From positions 124,199 to 188,198 of the forward strand of contig NZ_VCEK01000003.1 in assembly GCF_005862235.1 (NCBI RefSeq): a stretch of 64,000 nucleotides of DNA, given 5' to 3'. Below the pieces are notes generated by a model. That model made no database searches. It had not been told where the DNA came from and was given only the letters and a program-made list of their open reading frames with translations. This document shows, piece after piece, positions 34,859-42,100 of the stretch (position 1 is its first letter; each line of letters begins with the position of its first letter). Source of the stretch: Saccharomonospora piscinae. Its GTDB lineage: Bacteria; Actinomycetota; Actinomycetes; Mycobacteriales; Pseudonocardiaceae. The position numbers were made by a program, and so were the translations under genes.

Positions 34859-36345
34859 GACTCTCCTTCGCGGGAGCGGGCTCGTTGGTGTTGCGCCAGG
34901 ACGTGCACGACGTCCCGGCTCGCCGGGTACAGCGCCCGGTACTGCTCGTAGAGCGCGTCGTAGGTGTCGCGGACCGCAGGGTCCGGCTCACACACACGCG
35001 CGGGTGGGTTCCACTCGGCCATGCGGACGTCGTCGACCAGGCCGGCCGCGAGGAACGCCGCGCCGTAGCTGGCGCCGATGGTGACGCTCGGAACGGTCTG
35101 CGCCATGCCCGTGACGTCGGAGACGACCTGCGTCCACAGCGCGCCCTGGGTGCCGCCGCCCACGGCCACGGCCCGCGAGATCTCGGCTCCGACCTCGTGC
35201 AGCGACTCGATGTTGTGCCGCACGCCGAACGCCGTCGCCTCCAGCACCGCGCGGTAGAGATCGCCGCGCGTGTGGCTCAGGGTGAGTCCCGCGACGACAC
35301 CTCGCGCGTCCGGATCGAAGATCGGGGTGCGCTCGCCCGCGAAGTAGGGCAGCACGAGCAGCCCGTTCGCCCCCGCGCCGGAGGCCGCCGCCTCGGCGAG
35401 CAGGGTGGAGTAGTCGGTGCCGCCGGTCAGCTCCCGCAGCCACGCCGTGATCGCCCCCGAGGTCGCCATGCCGCCCGCGAGGTTGCGCGTGCCGGGCAGG
35501 GCGCCCAGCGTGCCCCACATGGCCGGGGTCGTCAGCCGCTCGCGGACGGTGTTGACCAGGAACATCGTGGTGCCGTACATGATCATGAGGTCGCCGGGGC
35601 GCTGCGCGTCGACGCTGACCGCCTCCGACCACGCGTCGATGGTTCCGGTGATCACCGGGACTCCGGCGGGAATGCCGCCGACCTCGTGGGTCGTGACCCC
35701 GGCTGCCTCGCCCGGCCACCGCAGCGGCGGCAGCTCCAGGTCGGGGCAGATGTGGCGCGCCCAGCCGTCGTGCCAGGTGTTGTCCACCGTGTCGAACAGC
35801 GGGGTGCACTGGCTCGCCGAGTGGTAGTCGAGCACGTACTCGCCGGTCAGCCGGTACGCCAGCCAGGAGCTCGGCATGAACAGCCGTCGCGCGCGGGCGG
35901 TGGTGCCGGGCTCGGTGTCGGCGAGCCAGCGCAGTTTCGGGCCCACCGCCTGGCTGGACAGCATCGACCCGCAGCGCTCGAAGATCGCCTCGGCGCCCAG
36001 CTCGTCGTTGAGGGCGTCGATCTGGGCGCTCGCGCGCGTGTCGACGCCGTACAGGATCGCGGGCCGCAGCGGTGTCCCGTCGTCGTCGGTGACCACCACG
36101 CACGGGCCCATTCCGCTGACCCCGACGGCCGCGACCTCGACGTCGCCGGGCGCGGTCAGCTCGCTCGCCAGCTCCACGAACTCTCGCCACCAGACCTGCG
36201 CGTCCATCTCGACGTGGCCGGGCGCGGGGCGGTCGACGGTGTGTTCGCGCACGGCCGTGCGCACCAGCCGCCCTTCCGGGTCGACCAGTACGCCCTTGCT
36301 GCTGGAGGTGCCGATGTCGACCCCGAGGTACGCGCGCCGTCGCAT
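34855..36345 (-). CDS. FGGY-family carbohydrate kinase (xylulokinase-like)
   Basis: This is a 496-residue sugar kinase with the two actin-like domains. The N-terminal phosphate loop is YLGVDIGTSSSKGVLVDPEG; the second domain has the ATP motif AVAVGGGTQGALWTQVVSDV and the ATAFGVRHNIESL segment. The active-site aspartate is likely in GTIDAWSEAVSVDAQ. It overlaps the isomerase gene by four bases and is the first gene of the operon. The isomerase partner suggests the substrate is a ketopentose or deoxyketohexose such as fuculose or ribulose. Promoter signals should lie in 36346-36421, shared with the divergent glycosyltransferase leader. Confidence 0.9.
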   Translation of the reverse strand: MRRRAYLGVDIGTSSSKGVLVDPEGRLVRTAVREHTVDRPAPGHVEMDAQVWWREFVELASELTAPGDVEVAAVGVSGMGPCVVVTDDDGTPLRPAILYGVDTRASAQIDALNDELGAEAIFERCGSMLSSQAVGPKLRWLADTEPGTTARARRLFMPSSWLAYRLTGEYVLDYHSASQCTPLFDTVDNTWHDGWARHICPDLELPPLRWPGEAAGVTTHEVGGIPAGVPVITGTIDAWSEAVSVDAQRPGDLMIMYGTTMFLVNTVRERLTTPAMWGTLGALPGTRNLAGGMATSGAITAWLRELTGGTDYSTLLAEAAASGAGANGLLVLPYFAGERTPIFDPDARGVVAGLTLSHTRGDLYRAVLEATAFGVRHNIESLHEVGAEISRAVAVGGGTQGALWTQVVSDVTGMAQTVPSVTIGASYGAAFLAAGLVDDVRMAEWNPPARVCEPDPAVRDTYDALYEQYRALYPASRDVVHVLAQHQRARSREGES

Positions 36346-36409
36346 GCTCGGCAGCGTCTCAGAAATCGATTACTGACACAACCTCGTCGACGCGTTGTCA
36401 CCCGCTTGC

Positions 36410-36415
36410 TACAGT
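36410..36415 (+). promoter_or_regulatory. -10 element for the glycosyltransferase leader transcript
   Basis: TACAGT fits the actinobacterial TAnnnT -10 consensus. It ends six to seven bases before the ATG of the leader ORF at 36422, which predicts transcription starting at or one base before that ATG (a leaderless start). No clear -35 at 17-18 bases spacing; a TTGTCA at 36395 is too close. Confidence 0.55.
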
Positions 36416-36421
36416 CTCCGC

Positions 36422-36445
36422 ATGCCCAGGCAGTTCTACCTCTGA
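36422..36445 (+). CDS. Leader peptide MPRQFYL upstream of the glycosyltransferase
   Basis: This is a seven-residue ORF (ATG to TGA) at the predicted 5' end of the glycosyltransferase mRNA, too short for ordinary gene finding. Its bases CCCAGG (36425-36430) are complementary to CCTGGG (36517-36522), which contains the glycosyltransferase ribosome site. Its stop-codon region TGAGACGA (36443-36450) is complementary to TTGTCTCA (36531-36538), which includes the TTG start. A ribosome stalled on or terminating at this ORF would therefore change which pairing forms. This is inferred from sequence only. Confidence 0.55.
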   Translation: MPRQFYL

Positions 36446-36467
36446 GACGACCGCGCACAGCGCAACC

Positions 36468-36486
36468 GCCGTCGTGTGACGACGGC
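36468..36486 (+). promoter_or_regulatory. Hairpin in the glycosyltransferase leader
   Basis: GCCGTCGT-GTG-ACGACGGC is a perfect eight-base-pair stem with a three-base loop between the leader ORF and the glycosyltransferase start. It is followed by CTTACTTGCC rather than a U tract, so it is more likely part of an attenuator or antiterminator fold than a simple terminator. Confidence 0.7.
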
Positions 36487-36530
36487 TTACTTGCCATGCC
36501 CGAGTCAGTTCTCATTCCTGGGAGTTCTTC

Positions 36531-37691
36531 TTGTCTCACATCCTGATGGTCGCCGTGGGCGCCCACGGTCATCTGAACCCGCACCTGCCCGTCCTGGCTG
36601 AGCTCGTCGAGCGGGGGCACCGCGTCAGCGTCTCGGTGCCCGAGTCGTTCGCCGACATCGCCGCGTCGTCCGGCGCCACCCCGATCGTCATCTCGTCCGA
36701 CCTGCCCGACGAGACCAAGAACGAGCAGTGGCCCGAGGGCGGAGTCGAGGCGATGGACCTGTTCCTCGACGAGGGGCGCGGAGTCCTGCCGCAGCTGGAG
36801 GCCGCGCTCGCCGACGACCGGCCCGACGCGGTGCTCTACGACATCGGCGGCTACGCGGGCCGTGCGCTGGCCCACCGCTGGAACCTGCCGCTGTTGCAGC
36901 TGTCGCCGTCGATGGTGGCGTGGGAGGGCTACGAGGCCGACATGGCCGAGGCGCGGGCCTTCCTCGACACCCCCGAGGGCAAGGAGTTCCTGAGCCGGTT
37001 CGACCGGTGGCTCGCCGAGATCGGCATCGAGTCGACCTTCGACGAGTTCACCGGGCGACCACCCCGCTGTGCGGTGTTGCTGCCCAAGGCCATGCAGCCC
37101 AACGCCGACCGGGTCGACGAGTCCGTGTACACGTTCGTGGGGCCGTCGCTGGATCGGCGCCCCCACCAGGGCGAGTGGCCGGAGTCCGACCGGCCCCTGC
37201 TGCTCGTGTCGCTGGGGTCGGCCTACACCGACCGGGCGGAGTTCTACCGCGCGTGTATCGAGGCGTTCACCGGGCTCGACTGGCAGGTGGTCATCTCCAT
37301 CGGCCGGTACGTCGACCCGGCCGAGTTCGGTGAGGTTCCGCCTAACATCGAGCTGCACCGCTGGGTGCCGCAACTCGCGGTGCTGTCGCGGGCGTCGGCG
37401 TTCGTCACCCACGCCGGAATGGGCGGCTGCTCGGAAGGGCTGTATCACGAGGTGCCGATGGTCGCCGTGCCGCAGGCCGTCGACCAGTTCTTCAACGCCC
37501 ACTGCCTGGTCGAGCTGGGCGTGGGTACGCAGCTCTCGGCGGACGAGGTGACGCCGGAGGCGTTGCGGGAGGCCGTGCTGTCGGTCGCCGGATCGCCGGT
37601 GGTGGCCGAGAACCTCGCTCGCCACGGCGCCGAGTTGCGCGAGGCGGGTGGTGCCGCCGCGGCGGCGGACATCGTGGAGCGCATGCTCTGA
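36531..37691 (+). CDS. Macrolide-type glycosyltransferase (GT1, Mgt/OleD-like)
   Basis: This is a 386-residue UDP-sugar-dependent glycosyltransferase with the GT-B fold. The N-terminal acceptor domain starts SHILMVAVGAHGHLNPHLPV; the C-terminal nucleotide-sugar region has THAGMGGCSEGLYHEVPMVA and VPQAVDQFFNAHCLVELGVG. This matches the macrolide inactivating family (Mgt, OleD, OleI). Such enzymes glucosylate macrolides or other aglycones and can give resistance. The TTG at 36531 is preceded by GGGAG at 36520. The leader peptide and alternative pairings upstream suggest drug-inducible translation, as for erm genes, but the inducer is unknown. Confidence 0.88.
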   Translation: MSHILMVAVGAHGHLNPHLPVLAELVERGHRVSVSVPESFADIAASSGATPIVISSDLPDETKNEQWPEGGVEAMDLFLDEGRGVLPQLEAALADDRPDAVLYDIGGYAGRALAHRWNLPLLQLSPSMVAWEGYEADMAEARAFLDTPEGKEFLSRFDRWLAEIGIESTFDEFTGRPPRCAVLLPKAMQPNADRVDESVYTFVGPSLDRRPHQGEWPESDRPLLLVSLGSAYTDRAEFYRACIEAFTGLDWQVVISIGRYVDPAEFGEVPPNIELHRWVPQLAVLSRASAFVTHAGMGGCSEGLYHEVPMVAVPQAVDQFFNAHCLVELGVGTQLSADEVTPEALREAVLSVAGSPVVAENLARHGAELREAGGAAAAADIVERML

Positions 37692-37700
37692 TCCGCGAGT

Positions 37701-37904
37701 CAGGCGGCGAAGCGCTGGTCGTGTTTCATCAGTCCTCTCCGTGCGAGCGGGGTGTGGCGTGGATGAGCCGCAAGGCGGAGGAGGAGCTGATAGCAGCGCT
37801 ATCGGCGACGACGACAACGCGGCGGATCGCCGCGCCAGGCCCCGCGCAGCCGGTACGCGGGACTGGTGAAACACGACCTACAGGAGTCCGCGCTTCGCCG
37901 CCTG
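37701..37904. repeat. Cruciform intergenic element with covarying core palindrome, copy A
   Basis: The left arm (37701-37732: CAGGCGGCGAAGCGC, then GTCGTGTTTCATCAG) is inverted at 37863-37904 (CTGGTGAAACACGAC, 12 bases, then GCGCTTCGCCGCCTG). The right arm includes the last codons of the regulator gene ending at 37878, so the left arm is an inverted copy of a gene end. Inside are secondary arms GCGGGG..TGGCG and CGCCA..CCCCGC, and a core CGCAAGGCGGAGG-N-palindrome-N-CAACGCGGCG with palindrome GATAGCAGCGCTATC. The same core occurs at 52530-52698. Confidence 0.8.
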
Positions 37905-38834
37905 CACGCCGGCCTGGAAGCGGGTCGTCGCACCCAGCCGGTCGAGCAACGCGGTGACCCGCCGCACCACGGTGCGCCGCGAAAGATCGAGCCTGCGGGC
38001 GATCGCGTCGTCGGTCGCGCCCGCCGCCATCAGCGTGAGGATCGCACGATCCTGCTCGCGCAGATCGTGTTCGCCCGCCACCTCCGTGACCGGCATCCCG
38101 AGTGTCCACAGTGTTTCGAAAACCGCGGACAGCGCCCGCAGCAGCGGCGAGGCGTGGATGAGAAGCGCCCCTTCCAGCCCGGCACGATCCGGCTCCGGCA
38201 CCAGCAACGCGACGTCCTCGTCGCCGAGGGTGAGCTTCACCGGCAGTTCCGCGAGCACCCGGACCTGCTCCCCGCGTGCGGCCATCCTGGTCATCGCGGC
38301 GAACAGTTCCGGGTCACCGTAGACGGCCTGGCCGTACACGGTCCGGTAGCGGAGTCCTTCGGCCATGCGGCGCGTCTGCGTGTGTTCCTGCGCGCGAAAG
38401 TCGGCGGGCGCGCTGTAGTACGGCGGCCGGTCGAGCCAGCGCACCTGCTCGCGCGCCCGCTCCTGGAGCCGCGCGGTCAACCGCAGCAACGTCTCCGGGT
38501 GCTCCACCGGGGCGACCGTGCGGAACGGCCCGGCCGCCGCCTTCGCCTGGTGGTGCAACCGGTCGAGCTCGGCGCCCGCCCGCCACAACCGGGCCCTGCG
38601 GTCCTCCTCCTCGGCCAGCGCCATGGACAGCACACGGTCGGGCGGCGCGGCCTCCCAGCACGCACCCGTGCGCAGGGCGAGGTCGCGTTCGGCGAGGTCG
38701 GCCAGCACCCGTTCGACGGTGGGTTCGGGCAGCCCGGTGTGCTCGGCGAGGCGGCGGTGATCCGAACGGGCCAGTACCGTCAGGGCGCGGTACACCCTGC
38801 CGTGGTCGCTGTCGGGGACGAGGACGTCGAGCAC
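37878..38834 (-). CDS. Two-HTH transcriptional regulator (TrmB-like N-terminus, LuxR-type C-terminus)
   Basis: This is a 318-residue regulator from the GTG at 38834, which follows GAAGGAATCC; the frame is open further but lacks a better site. The N-terminal winged helix (HRRLAEHTGLPEPTVERVLA) is TrmB-like, the middle domain resembles a ligand or phospholipase-D-like sensor domain seen in actinobacterial TrmB proteins, and the C-terminus is a LuxR/NarL helix-turn-helix (DDAIARRLDLSRRTVVRRVT). Such proteins are common next to specialised-metabolism genes. It is convergent with the glycosyltransferase, with cruciform element A at their shared 3' ends. Confidence 0.83.
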   Translation of the reverse strand: MLDVLVPDSDHGRVYRALTVLARSDHRRLAEHTGLPEPTVERVLADLAERDLALRTGACWEAAPPDRVLSMALAEEEDRRARLWRAGAELDRLHHQAKAAAGPFRTVAPVEHPETLLRLTARLQERAREQVRWLDRPPYYSAPADFRAQEHTQTRRMAEGLRYRTVYGQAVYGDPELFAAMTRMAARGEQVRVLAELPVKLTLGDEDVALLVPEPDRAGLEGALLIHASPLLRALSAVFETLWTLGMPVTEVAGEHDLREQDRAILTLMAAGATDDAIARRLDLSRRTVVRRVTALLDRLGATTRFQAGVQAAKRGLL

Positions 38835-38930
38835 GGATTCCTTCCGTTCCGACGGGCGAGCCCGGGGATTGTTCTCCCAGCGTAGGGCCGCCGGGCAGCG
38901 CGCCACAACAGCCGATGGTCGCGAACCGGT

Positions 38931-41147
38931 CTACCCCGCTACCTCCCGATCGGCCAGCCCGCTCAGAGCACGAGGCAGCGGGGCGAGATGCAGCACGACG
39001 AGCCGCTGGGTGGCTCGGGTGAGGGCGACGTAAAGCTCCGCCGCACCGCGAAGGCCGTCGGCGAGGATGCGTTCCGGCTCCACCACCAGGACGGCGTCGA
39101 ACTCCAGCCCCTTCGTGTCCGACACCGGCACCGCTGCCGGGACGTCCGGCGGGCCGATCACCACGCTGGTGCCCTCGCGGTCGGCCTCCTCCCGGACGAA
39201 CGCCTGGATGGCGCCGGGCACGTCGTCCCTGGTGACGCGGCGGGCCCAGGGGCGGACCCCACTCGCGCGCACCGACTCCGGTGGCCGTGTTCCGGGAGCG
39301 AACTCGGCGAGCACCTCGCCGGCGACCGCCATGATCTCCGACGGCGTGCGGTAGTTGACCGTCAGCGACCGGTGGACCCAGCGTCCGGGGACGTGGGGCT
39401 CCAGCATCTCGGCCCACGAGTTCGCCCCGGCCGCCGACCGGCGCTGAGCGAGGTCGCCGACCACCGTGAACGAGCGGGCCGGGCAGCGCCGCATCAGCAC
39501 TCGCCAGTCCATCGCGGACAGCTCCTGTGCCTCGTCCACCACGACGTGCCGGTAGGTCCAGTCGCGGTCCGCGGCGGCGCGCTCGGCCAGCTCCCGGGTA
39601 TCCCGCTCGACGAAGCGATCCGCCAGATCCTCGGCGTAGAGCAGGTCGGTGGCGAACAGGTGGTCGTCGTCGTCCATGGACTCCGTGCGATCGACGAGGC
39701 CGTCCAGCACCCCGGCCGCGTAGGTGGCCTCGGCCTGCCGTTGCCGTTCCACGGCGGCTTTCGCCGAGTTCTCGGCGGCCTTGTCGCGGCCAAGCAGCTC
39801 CATCAGCTCGTCGAGCAGCGGCACGTCCGGCACCGTCCAGGCGTCGCCCTCGGCGCGCCACAGCGAGGGGTCGGCGCCTGCCGCACGCAGCCGTTCCGGG
39901 CAGGAGTACAGCTCGGCCAGCACCGTCTCGGGAGTCAGGACCGGCCACAGCTCGTCCAGCGTGGCGGTGAACGCCTCGTTCTCCGCGAGTTCGGTGAGCA
40001 GCCCCGCCCGCAGGTCCTCCCACGCCTCCCGGTCGTCGCGGTTCAGCCAGCCGCGCCCGATACGCGAGATGGCCCGTTCGGTGAGCGCCCACGTGACGAT
40101 GTCGGTGAACACCGTACGGGCCTCGTTGTGGGGCAGCCCGCTGTCCCGGGCCTCCTGCCGGGCCCACTCGGCGACGTCGGCATCGAGCCGTGCCGTGACG
40201 TCGGCAAGTGGGACGTGGACCGAGTGCTCCGGCAGCCGTTGCCGGTCGGCGACCGCCGCCGCCAGCACGTCCGGCATCGCCGGTGAGCCCTTGAGCCGCG
40301 CGATCTCCGGCTCGTCCTCGGCGGTGACACGCAGTCCGGGCAGGAGGCCGCCGGGGGTGGTGAACACCACGTCGGACTCGCCCAGCGACGGCAGCACCCG
40401 GCCGATGTGGTGCAGAAACGCCGGATTGGGCCCGACCACGAGCACCCCGTGCCGTTCCATCCGCTCGCGTTGGGTGTAGAGCAGGTAGGCGACCCGGTGC
40501 AGAGCCACCACGGTCTTGCCGGTGCCGGGTCCACCCTCGACCACGAGCACTCCCGGATGGTCGAGCCGGATGATCTCGTCCTGCTCGGCCTGGATGGTCG
40601 CCACGATGTCGCGCATACCGTCCCCGCGTGGCGCGCTGACCGCCGCGAGCAGGGCGGCGTCGCCCCGAGCGGTGCCGTCGAGGGCATCGGCGAGGTCCTC
40701 CTCGCCAGGGCGGCCGAACACCTCGTCGGTGAACTCCACCAGCCGCCGCCCGCGGCTGTGGAACTGCCGGCGCCTGCGCGTGTTCTCCGGCGACGCGGCC
40801 GTGGCGACGTAGAACGGGCGGGCGGCCGGTGCCCGCCAGTCGAGCAGCACCGGCTCGTAGTCGTTGTCCTCGTCGACGAGACCGATCCGGCCGATGTAGG
40901 TCGTCTGGCCCGACCGGTCGTCCAGCCTGCCGAAGCACAGTCCCTCGTCCGCCACGGCAAGCCGCCGACGTTGCCGGGCCTGTGCGCGTACCTCGACGTC
41001 GCGTTCCATGGGCGTGCCGCCGGTTCCGCGCAGCGCGGCCCGGTACTCCCGCTCCACGCGGGCGCGCTCGGCGTCGAGCCGCTCGTGCAGCCCTGCCACG
41101 TGGTCGCGCTCGGCCCGCAGTTCCCTCTCGTACCCCTGAGTTGACAC
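38931..41147 (-). CDS. HelD/HelR-type RNA-polymerase-associated superfamily 1 helicase
   Basis: This is a 738-residue UvrD/Rep-like ATPase. The N-terminal coiled coil (ERELRAERDHVAGLHERLDA) is characteristic of HelD; Walker A is VEGGPGTGKTVVALHRVAYL, Walker B VVVDEAQELSAMDWRVL, and motif VI ELYVALTRATQRLVVLHL. HelD proteins dislodge stalled RNA polymerase and recycle it; the actinobacterial HelR branch also protects against rifamycins. The GTG at 41147 with GAGGGGAA is preferred over long in-frame extensions that would translate the AT-rich leader. A long hairpin and a rifamycin-element-like half-site (GGGGCTTG, about 41238-41245 on the minus strand) lie upstream. Confidence 0.9.
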   Translation of the reverse strand: MSTQGYERELRAERDHVAGLHERLDAERARVEREYRAALRGTGGTPMERDVEVRAQARQRRRLAVADEGLCFGRLDDRSGQTTYIGRIGLVDEDNDYEPVLLDWRAPAARPFYVATAASPENTRRRRQFHSRGRRLVEFTDEVFGRPGEEDLADALDGTARGDAALLAAVSAPRGDGMRDIVATIQAEQDEIIRLDHPGVLVVEGGPGTGKTVVALHRVAYLLYTQRERMERHGVLVVGPNPAFLHHIGRVLPSLGESDVVFTTPGGLLPGLRVTAEDEPEIARLKGSPAMPDVLAAAVADRQRLPEHSVHVPLADVTARLDADVAEWARQEARDSGLPHNEARTVFTDIVTWALTERAISRIGRGWLNRDDREAWEDLRAGLLTELAENEAFTATLDELWPVLTPETVLAELYSCPERLRAAGADPSLWRAEGDAWTVPDVPLLDELMELLGRDKAAENSAKAAVERQRQAEATYAAGVLDGLVDRTESMDDDDHLFATDLLYAEDLADRFVERDTRELAERAAADRDWTYRHVVVDEAQELSAMDWRVLMRRCPARSFTVVGDLAQRRSAAGANSWAEMLEPHVPGRWVHRSLTVNYRTPSEIMAVAGEVLAEFAPGTRPPESVRASGVRPWARRVTRDDVPGAIQAFVREEADREGTSVVIGPPDVPAAVPVSDTKGLEFDAVLVVEPERILADGLRGAAELYVALTRATQRLVVLHLAPLPRALSGLADREVAG

Positions 41148-41180
41148 GTTCCCCTCATTCTGGCTATTCTGGTGACAGCA

Positions 41181-41218
41181 GTCGGCGAATTCTTCTTGTT
41201 TTGGAAGAATGCGCCGAC
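41181..41218 (-). promoter_or_regulatory. Long hairpin in the 5' leader of the helD-type gene
   Basis: On the minus strand, GTCGGCG-C-ATTCTTC pairs with GAAGAAT-T-CGCCGAC around an AT-rich eight-base loop: two seven-pair stems with one mismatch. It lies 34 bases before the helicase start inside unusually AT-rich DNA. No U tract follows in the helD direction, so it is a candidate attenuator or mRNA-stability structure rather than a plain terminator. Confidence 0.78.
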
Positions 41219-41388
41219 TTTCTATTGTCTCCTTTGTGTCAAGCCCCTTCTTCGCTCCGAGCGGCGCGTGCTGTGCGCATTCCTGGCGCACCTGCGCGAT
41301 GGCGCACGTGCGCCACTGGCGAAACCTGGTCCGAACCCCCGGGCCGTTGGCAGTATCCAAGATCCGCCAATGAGAAGGGGTGAGAACT

Positions 41389-42084
41389 ATGCGCAAGCCG
41401 ATTCGCGCTGCCGTGGCGGCCGCTTTCACGGTCCTGCTCACCGTGCCGATGACCGGCGCGGTGGCCGCGGCAGGTACCACCGGCACCGTCGGCACCTCCG
41501 GTACCACAGCCGCCGCCGCGGTCGGCACCACCGCCGACACCGCGCTGCCCGTCGCCGGAGCACAGCGGTCGACGGCGGGGGAGGTCATCCTCAACGTCGA
41601 CTACCAGGTACAGGAGACCGGCTACTGGTGTGGACCCGCCGCCACCCGCATCGCGCTGTCAGCACGTGGGGTGTACCGGAGTCAGGCCGCTCTCGCCGCC
41701 GAACTCGGTACGCACGTCGGCGGCACCGACCACATCGGTCAGGTCACGCGAGTGCTCGGTAACTACGTCGGGTGGTACGAGACCAAGGAGATGCCCAACG
41801 ATCCGCCCACACAGGCACAGAAGGACCTGTTGTGGCGCGACATCGTGTTGAACATCAACAACAATTACCCGATCGTGGCGAACATCGTCGCCCCGCCCGG
41901 GAACCAACCGCCCGGATACCCGCCCAACCAGACGATCTACCACTACTTCACGGTGATCGGCTACGACGACGTGAACGGTACCGTGCTGATCGCCGACCCG
42001 GCGTCGTTCGGTGGATACCAGTTCTACTGGTTGACCTTCGACCACCTCGCCTCCCTCATTCCGCCCAAGGGCTACAGCGCCTGA
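41389..42084 (+). CDS. Secreted C39-like cysteine peptidase domain protein
   Basis: This is a 231-residue precursor from the ATG at 41389 (AAGGGG eight bases upstream; a GTG at 41380 is in frame). It has a Sec signal peptide (AAFTVLLTVPMTGAVAAA), a Gly/Thr/Ala-rich linker, then the papain-like C39 domain: catalytic Cys in ETGYWCGPAATRIAL, His in YHYFTVIGYDDVNG, and Asp/Asn in VLIADPAS. Such stand-alone C39-like secreted proteins are common in Streptomyces but without known targets. It is 16 bases upstream of a cutinase-like gene, so the pair is exported together. Confidence 0.87.
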   Translation: MRKPIRAAVAAAFTVLLTVPMTGAVAAAGTTGTVGTSGTTAAAAVGTTADTALPVAGAQRSTAGEVILNVDYQVQETGYWCGPAATRIALSARGVYRSQAALAAELGTHVGGTDHIGQVTRVLGNYVGWYETKEMPNDPPTQAQKDLLWRDIVLNINNNYPIVANIVAPPGNQPPGYPPNQTIYHYFTVIGYDDVNGTVLIADPASFGGYQFYWLTFDHLASLIPPKGYSA

Positions 42085-42100
42085 CGGCGGAAAGGACACC

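Noticed and set aside
36496-36546. 16-codon ORF overlapping the glycosyltransferase start, as an independent gene
   Set aside because: Too short and overlapping the ribosome site; treated as part of the leader duplication rather than a gene.
41225-41250. Complete rifamycin-associated element upstream of the helD-type gene
   Set aside because: Only the left half (GGGGCTTG) matches; the inverted right half is not present, so it is mentioned as a half-site only.
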